Shown: in pieces, positions 30,183-34,642 of the stretch
Layout: each line of letters starts with the position of its first letter
Numbering within the stretch: the stretch's first letter is position 1
Virus record (IMG/VR): IMGVR_UViG_3300045922_000130
Location: 1-34,642 of that record
Length of the DNA: 34,642 nucleotides
From: a virus
Strand: one strand, 5' to 3'
Translations under genes and position numbers: made by a program
The notes under the pieces: model-generated
The model's input: the letters and a program-made list of their open reading frames with translations, nothing else
Database searches by the model: none
Told to the model about the DNA's origin: nothing

Positions 30183-31496
30183 ATGGCACTAAATATACCG
30201 TCTACTGTACAATTAATTTTTGATAGGTTAAGGTCTGATGCACAACAGGAATTAACTAATGTTAACGTGTGGACACGTAATAACTTTTTCAGTGCTTTAC
30301 TTGCCGCGTGTGCTGGACGGTTTAGGGCCTTATATCAAGTATTCGTAACAGGTATCAATGAAGCTGCAATACCTATAACGGCAAGAGATGAATACTTAGA
30401 CCAGTGGGCTGAATTACGAGGTATCACAAGGCTTCCAGCTAGCTCATCTAAAGGTTATGTAAACTTTCCTTGTATTGATAATGTTACTATTACAGAAGAT
30501 ACAGTTTTACGAGATGATACTGGGTTAGAATATATAGTTCAATCAGACTCTACTGATACCACACAAGTATTAAGCTTAGCTAGTTTAACAAGGGTTGGTA
30601 ATACTGCAACAGCAACTACATCCGAGCCTCATGGTTTTGCTACTGGACAAACTGTCACTATTAGTGGAGCTTCACAATCAGCTTATAATAAGAATTTTGT
30701 AATTACAGCAACAAGTAATTTTACTTTTACATTTACTGTATCAGGAAACCCAACAACCCCTGCAACTGGAACGATTTTAGCCACTAGTCGTTTTATTACC
30801 GTTGAGGTAGAATCTGCCGAAAATGGTGTTATTTATAATAAAGAGAATGGAGCAACCATAAGTATATCAACCCCACTACCATTTTTGAATGATACTGGAT
30901 ATGTTGTTTTTGACGGTCTTAATGGTGGAGCAGACGAAGAAACAGATAGCAGACTACAATTTAGAAATAAATTAGCTTGGCAAAATCCTATAGCTTTATT
31001 TAGTAAAACTTTTTTAGAACAGAAGGCATTAGAACTTTCTTTTGTTGAGCGTGTTTTTGTGCAAGAAATAACACCTGGTATTGGCGATACCACTATATAT
31101 TTCACTTCCAATACAACGGCTAACGCTCAACCTACGGCTACCGAAATATCCGCTTTTCAAAAGCATATGTCAAAGTTTAAGCCAGCGCATATGTCAAGTA
31201 ATGACTATGTATTAAATGCTGCTAGTGCTGTACCAGTTAATATAACAATATCATCTCTAGTGCCTAATAACGGTACATTGAAAACTGCTATAAATGAAAC
31301 TTTGAGGGAATGGTTTAATTTAGAGGTGGAACCTGGTCAAGATATTTTGGTTTCTCAACTATATGGAGTTATTTATAGAACTACTGATGTTGAACGTGGG
31401 GAAAATCCAAGAACATTCATAATATCTTTGCCCTCTGGCTCTGTTTCAATAGCTTTAAATCAGAAGGCCGTTCTTGGGAGTGTAACATACACCTAA
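30183..31496 (+). CDS. Baseplate J-like wedge protein (Mu gp47-like) with inserted domain
   Basis: The 437-aa protein shows the baseplate J plan: N-terminal helices (about 1-60, with WTRNNFFSALLAACAGRFRA), the EYLDQWAELRGITRLPAS motif near residues 70-87, a barrel, GGADEETDSRLQFRNKLAW near 245-265, and a C-terminal PVNITISSLVPNNGT and VEPGQDILVSQLY region. It is the core wedge protein that triggers sheath contraction. Residues about 130-200 (LASLTRVGN to TPATGTI) are an inserted beta-sandwich, which breaks the barrel and closely matches the insert in the 4178 protein. In Mu this gene follows gp46 directly. The stop overlaps the gp48 start. Confidence 0.88.
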   Translation: MALNIPSTVQLIFDRLRSDAQQELTNVNVWTRNNFFSALLAACAGRFRALYQVFVTGINEAAIPITARDEYLDQWAELRGITRLPASSSKGYVNFPCIDNVTITEDTVLRDDTGLEYIVQSDSTDTTQVLSLASLTRVGNTATATTSEPHGFATGQTVTISGASQSAYNKNFVITATSNFTFTFTVSGNPTTPATGTILATSRFITVEVESAENGVIYNKENGATISISTPLPFLNDTGYVVFDGLNGGADEETDSRLQFRNKLAWQNPIALFSKTFLEQKALELSFVERVFVQEITPGIGDTTIYFTSNTTANAQPTATEISAFQKHMSKFKPAHMSSNDYVLNAASAVPVNITISSLVPNNGTLKTAINETLREWFNLEVEPGQDILVSQLYGVIYRTTDVERGENPRTFIISLPSGSVSIALNQKAVLGSVTYT

Positions 31497-32104
31497 TGCC
31501 TATTGTAACTACTAGAGACTTAATACACCAAACAAATGTATTGGCAGGGTTTTTACCTAATGATAGATTATTTGAGGCTAAATATATTCCTGATACAGTT
31601 TTGAGAACTGTTTTAAGGGTATTGGCCAGAGAATACTTTAGAGCTTGCTTGTATATAGAGACTATTATTAATAATTTTTTACCTAGTAAGACATCTTTGT
31701 TTATTAAACAATGGGAAGAAACTGTTGGAATACCTGATAGTTGTTTTAATGGAGCTGGAGACTTAGAGACACGTAGATTACATATACTATGTAAGCTTAT
31801 CTATATGAATTGCACTACCTTAGAAGACTTTGTTAGGTTAGCTAGTTTATTGGGATATAGAATTGAAATAGTAACTGGAGGGTCTTCGGGAACATTTCAA
31901 TATACTTTTCCAATGGTATTTTATGAAAGTGTTAAAACAGCTAAGTTTACCATGTATATAAAAATTTATGGTTTAAAGCAAAATGTGTTTCCACTTACTT
32001 TCCCCGTAGAATTTAAGACTATTAGGGCAGAATTGTTGGAATGTGTTATAAATAAAATAAAACCCGCAAATGTAAATGTAATTATGGAATATATAGAGGA
32101 ATAA
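31496..32104 (+). CDS. Baseplate/tail protein (Mu gp48-like, DUF2313)
   Basis: A 202-aa protein in the gp48 place, with helices bearing LARGEYFRAC-like LAREYFRACLYIET, a LFIKQWEETVGIPDSCF motif (about residues 65-84), ETRRLHILCKLIYM and a C-terminal beta domain starting GYRIEIVTGG. The family joins wedge and fibres in Mu-like baseplates. Coupled to the J-like gene by a one-base overlap of stop and ATG. Length is close to the family norm. Confidence 0.85.
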   Translation: MPIVTTRDLIHQTNVLAGFLPNDRLFEAKYIPDTVLRTVLRVLAREYFRACLYIETIINNFLPSKTSLFIKQWEETVGIPDSCFNGAGDLETRRLHILCKLIYMNCTTLEDFVRLASLLGYRIEIVTGGSSGTFQYTFPMVFYESVKTAKFTMYIKIYGLKQNVFPLTFPVEFKTIRAELLECVINKIKPANVNVIMEYIEE

Positions 32105-32108
32105 TTAA

Positions 32109-33347
32109 ATGAGAGACTTTAATACCAAAGTTAATGCTCCTACACCTGGAAACCAAACTTTTAGTGCGGAAGAAGCTAACAATTTATTTACAGAAAATGA
32201 AAATGCTGTTTTAGCGGGCGGATTAGCCTTAGATAATACAGGTGTTAATGTTAATCAATTAGCTTTATCTATGGCGAGGCATTCACAGGGCGCAAAATAC
32301 TTTGTAGATAGTGGTTCAGCTAATGCTAAAATATTAACTAAACAAAATAACTTTAGGCCAGTCACAACTTACTTTGCTGGAATGGAGGTTAGTTTTTATG
32401 TTCTAGTAAGTAATACAGGGTCTACTACTGTTAATATAGATGGTGCAGGTGTCGTAGGTGTGCGTAACGAGTTTGGCCGTGTCCTAGGCGCTAATGACCT
32501 TACAATGGGTAATATGGTTACACTCATTTATGATGGTACAAACTTTAGAATTAAAGATCGTGGTGTAAATTACCCCTGGCTAGATACAGGTTCACCGAGG
32601 AACTTTACAATGTCTAATGCAAGTGGAGATACAGATCATGATATTGCATTATCAAGCGGCTGTGTTTTTGCTCAAAATGGCAAAACATTTATTTACTCTG
32701 ACTCTACTATTATTAAACGTATTGACGCTTCTTGGGCTTCTGGGACAGGGTTGGGGGGAAGATTTAGCTCGGTTTCGTTGTCTCCAAATACAACGTATCA
32801 CTTTTTTGTAATACGCCAAGATAGCACGGGTATTGTAGACGCGGGCTTCGATACTTCTATAAATGCTGTTAACCGCCCCTCTGGCTGGACACACTACGCG
32901 AGAATTGGAAGCGTTATAACAGATGGATCATCAAATATTGTTAATTTTACACAATATGGCCGATACTTTTTATTTAAAAAACCTTTTACATATGGAGTTA
33001 TTTCTTTTGGTACTACGGCCTTAACTTTAACTTTAAACGTGCCTAGTGGCATTAAAGTAGCTGCTAAATTATCCTGCGCTTACATTACTGGAGCTAGCGG
33101 TACAACTGCACTTTATTTAAGTAGTTTAGATACTGATGATATGACAGTTGGCTATAGCTCTGGTCAAGCCTTTAACGTACTAGGCGGTAACTCTACTGGA
33201 GCTAGTGATGGTAACGGTAGTGACTATATATTAACAAACACTTCTCGACAAATACGTTATAGAGCTAATAGAGCATCCGGAGGTGGCGCAAACCAAATTG
33301 CTAACGGTATACACTTTATTCTTCATGGGTATATAGATGAAATTTAA
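32109..33347 (+). CDS. Tail fibre or baseplate-attached fibre protein
   Basis: The 412-aa product follows the gp48-like gene, where Mu-like phages carry their fibre gene. It starts with a helix-breaking, polar stretch (NAPTPGNQTFSAEEANNLFT), then a beta module (FAGMEVSFYVLVSNTGSTTV... to LIYDGTNFRI, about 95-150) seen in many phage fibre stems. The C-terminal 250 residues are rich in beta strands, Gly, Ser and Thr and end in NGIHFILHGYIDEI. No pectate-lyase or esterase motif is present. Likely a primary host-contact fibre. Ribosome site GAGGA. It is the last gene of the late operon from 30142. Confidence 0.75.
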   Translation: MRDFNTKVNAPTPGNQTFSAEEANNLFTENENAVLAGGLALDNTGVNVNQLALSMARHSQGAKYFVDSGSANAKILTKQNNFRPVTTYFAGMEVSFYVLVSNTGSTTVNIDGAGVVGVRNEFGRVLGANDLTMGNMVTLIYDGTNFRIKDRGVNYPWLDTGSPRNFTMSNASGDTDHDIALSSGCVFAQNGKTFIYSDSTIIKRIDASWASGTGLGGRFSSVSLSPNTTYHFFVIRQDSTGIVDAGFDTSINAVNRPSGWTHYARIGSVITDGSSNIVNFTQYGRYFLFKKPFTYGVISFGTTALTLTLNVPSGIKVAAKLSCAYITGASGTTALYLSSLDTDDMTVGYSSGQAFNVLGGNSTGASDGNGSDYILTNTSRQIRYRANRASGGGANQIANGIHFILHGYIDEI

Positions 33348-33350
33348 ATT

Positions 33351-33379
33351 GTGACAAAATAATTAAGTTGTGGTATAGT
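33351..33379 (+). promoter_or_regulatory. Sigma70-like promoter before the sigma-factor operon
   Basis: GTGACA (33351-33356), a 17-bp spacer and TATAGT (33374-33379), 17 bp before the next ATG. It lacks the late motif, so the phage sigma factor behind it can be made by host polymerase before late genes turn on. Confidence 0.65.
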
Positions 33380-33396
33380 AAGATAGGGTAGGTAAA

Positions 33397-33876
33397 ATGT
33401 ATATATCTATAGATAAATCGTTAGAGTTAATAAATCAACAAGAGTTTAATCTTTTAAAAACTTTTGAAATAAATGATACAGTTACTTGGGACGACTTTTT
33501 GTATTGTTTTAATTTTATTGACTTGTTAAAGTTAAAGGATAATAAAGTTTTAATTACTGATTTATTTAAATTAGCTGATTTGGTTTATACTTTAAAATGT
33601 TTTTGTGGTGGATTTAAAATAAAGGCTAGATCTGGATTTATTGAAAATGGAGATGAACTAGGGTTTCAGTTTATACCTAGAGGTATTTTAACCTATAAAT
33701 TAAAAAATAGTGTAGAGGCATTCGCAAAAAGGTATAATTGTGAATATGAAGTCTGTGATAGTTATATTTATTTAGGTATTAAAAGGGATAAAGTTGCCGA
33801 TACCGAAGAAAAAGGAGATATCTGTGAGTCAAGAAAAGTTGAAATCAAAGCGAAAAAAGAACCAAGACGAAGATAA
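33397..33876 (+). CDS. Hypothetical protein, 159 aa, upstream of the sigma factor
   Basis: First gene behind the promoter at 33351-33379. The protein has an N-terminal helical half rich in Leu and Asp (TWDDFLYCFNFIDLLKLKDN), a cysteine-containing middle (LKCFCGGFKI) and a basic end (KKEPRRR). No family is evident. Its last 53 bases overlap the sigma-factor gene in another frame, which explains the biased C-terminus and suggests coupled expression. Placed as it is, it could be a partner or regulator of the sigma factor, but that is only context. Confidence 0.7.
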   Translation: MYISIDKSLELINQQEFNLLKTFEINDTVTWDDFLYCFNFIDLLKLKDNKVLITDLFKLADLVYTLKCFCGGFKIKARSGFIENGDELGFQFIPRGILTYKLKNSVEAFAKRYNCEYEVCDSYIYLGIKRDKVADTEEKGDICESRKVEIKAKKEPRRR

Positions 33877-34642
33877 CGAATGCTTGGGAGAAAGTTACGA
33901 TAAGTCAGATAAAAAAGTTAATGAAGATAAATTATCTGCAAGTTGTTTTAACGACTTTATAAAAAAACTTCGTTCACCTAGATATAAACCGTTTACTAAA
34001 GAAGAAGAATACTTTTATATATCAGGGTTTAAGAACGGACGAGCTGAATATAAGAAAAAGATCCTAGAAAAAAACTTACCTTTAGTAGTTAAAATCTCTA
34101 TGAAAGCCCGTGATAGAGGTGTTCCTGTTGAAGATTTAATTAACGAGGGATGTATTGGATTAAATACGGCCCTTGAGAAATTTGACTTATCAAAAGGTTT
34201 TCGTTTTTCTACTTACGCTGTCAGTTGGATTTATAAGTATGTAAATATGGCTGTTATGAATGGTCGTAATTCATTAAAAATACCTATGACAACTCAAGGT
34301 AATATAACAAAAGTTTTAAATGTATTTAATAATGATGAAGATATGACTTCAATGAATTATAATGTACAAGGCTTGTCTAAAAAAACTGGTTTATCTGAAA
34401 GGGTTGTTGACACAATTTTGGCAAGTCTTAATTTATATAGTGTTGAAAACCTTGAGGATTTGTTAAGTAAAGACTGTACCGAAGGTTTAAATATAACTAC
34501 TTTAAATAATATAGACCCATCAATATCAAATAAACCTTATGAAATAAATGGTATCGATAGGAAATTATATGTTACTTACCAAGAATTAAAAACATTATCC
34601 GACGATGACTTTTCAATAATTGAAGATTTCTATGGATTAAAT
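33824..34642 (+). CDS. Phage RNA polymerase sigma factor, cut by the window end
   Basis: GTG 33824 has an excellent ribosome site (AAGGAG, 7 nt upstream) and opens a frame of 273 codons without a stop to the window end. Residues 1-45 are charged. About 57-88 fit region 1.2 (FTKEEEYFYISGFKNGRAEY, NLPLVV). EDLINEGCIGLNTALEKFDL (103-122) and FRFSTYAVSWIYKYV (126-140) are region 2, for core binding and -10 melting and recognition. LSKKTGLSERVVDTIL near 185-200 suits region 3, and region 4 would lie at or past the edge. Phage sigma factors of this group direct middle or late transcription. It is the natural candidate to read the GTAAACTTTAAATAGA motif found before five tail operons; this is inference. 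Confidence 0.88.
   Translation, partial: MSQEKLKSKRKKNQDEDNECLGESYDKSDKKVNEDKLSASCFNDFIKKLRSPRYKPFTKEEEYFYISGFKNGRAEYKKKILEKNLPLVVKISMKARDRGVPVEDLINEGCIGLNTALEKFDLSKGFRFSTYAVSWIYKYVNMAVMNGRNSLKIPMTTQGNITKVLNVFNNDEDMTSMNYNVQGLSKKTGLSERVVDTILASLNLYSVENLEDLLSKDCTEGLNITTLNNIDPSISNKPYEINGIDRKLYVTYQELKTLSDDDFSIIEDFYGLN

Noticed and set aside
14933-33347. Diversity-generating retroelement acting on the spikes or fibre
   Set aside because: No reverse transcriptase gene and no template/variable repeat pair with A-specific changes are seen. The only near-identical repeats are the S and E borders, one with a single silent difference.
1-34642. CRISPR array or phage-borne mini-array
   Set aside because: No run of evenly spaced short repeats was found on reading; the repeats seen are pairs thousands of bases apart or hairpin arms.

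Overview
This window is the tail half, plus a flanking early region, of an AT-rich tailed phage with a contractile tail (myovirus morphology). The evidence is a run of same-strand, tightly coupled genes from 2370 to 33347 that follows the Mu-type tail order: head-tail connector, head closure, neck and tail terminator, sheath, tube, frameshifted tail-assembly chaperone, tape measure, gpN-like DNA-circulation/tail protein, gp44-like hub, gp45-like spike, gp46-like wedge, then (after an interruption) gp47/baseplate J and gp48. All three stop codons are used normally, so the code is standard. No integrase, repressor, capsid, terminase or replication gene lies in the window. The sequence does not identify the host; a Mu-type tail with a PGRP-type amidase and polysaccharide-degrading spikes suggests a Gram-negative host, but that is inference.

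Left region (1-2340, minus strand). A block of small genes (an LPD29-like protein, a 79-aa unknown and a possible 24-aa membrane peptide) is read leftward from a sigma70-type promoter at 795-823. A rho-independent terminator at 881-910 insulates it from what lies upstream. A GC-rich island at about 1283-1815 holds a 92-aa remnant of the TnpB C-terminus with its own promoter and ribosome site, two dyads over the promoter, a 13-bp inverted repeat and an array of hairpins. Four tRNA genes (Pro, Asn, Met, Glu) follow, read leftward from a very good sigma70 promoter at 2280-2308.

Tail region (2346-33347, plus strand). A 16-bp motif close to GTAAACTTTAAATAGA lies 8 to 41 bp before five genes or operons (2346, 5300, 14891, 27520, 30142) and is a strong candidate for the phage late promoter. 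Between gp46 and gp47, adjacent in Mu, lies about 15 kb of host-recognition and lysis genes: three spike or fibre genes with related C-terminal lectin-like domains, two copies of a [spike, ~85-aa protein, ~100-aa membrane protein] cassette, an alpha/beta-hydrolase, an amidase and a fourth spike. The second cassette (about 21026-26209) is visibly GC-richer than everything around it. It is bounded by a 33-bp and a 58-bp repeat whose second copies bound the next spike gene. Each locus keeps one end of the presumed ancestral gene in frame and the other end as a relic, which indicates exchange of receptor-binding genes.

Right edge (33397-34642). A sigma70-like promoter drives a 159-aa unknown protein and an overlapping, GTG-started phage sigma factor that runs off the window. 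This factor is the obvious candidate to read the late promoter motif.
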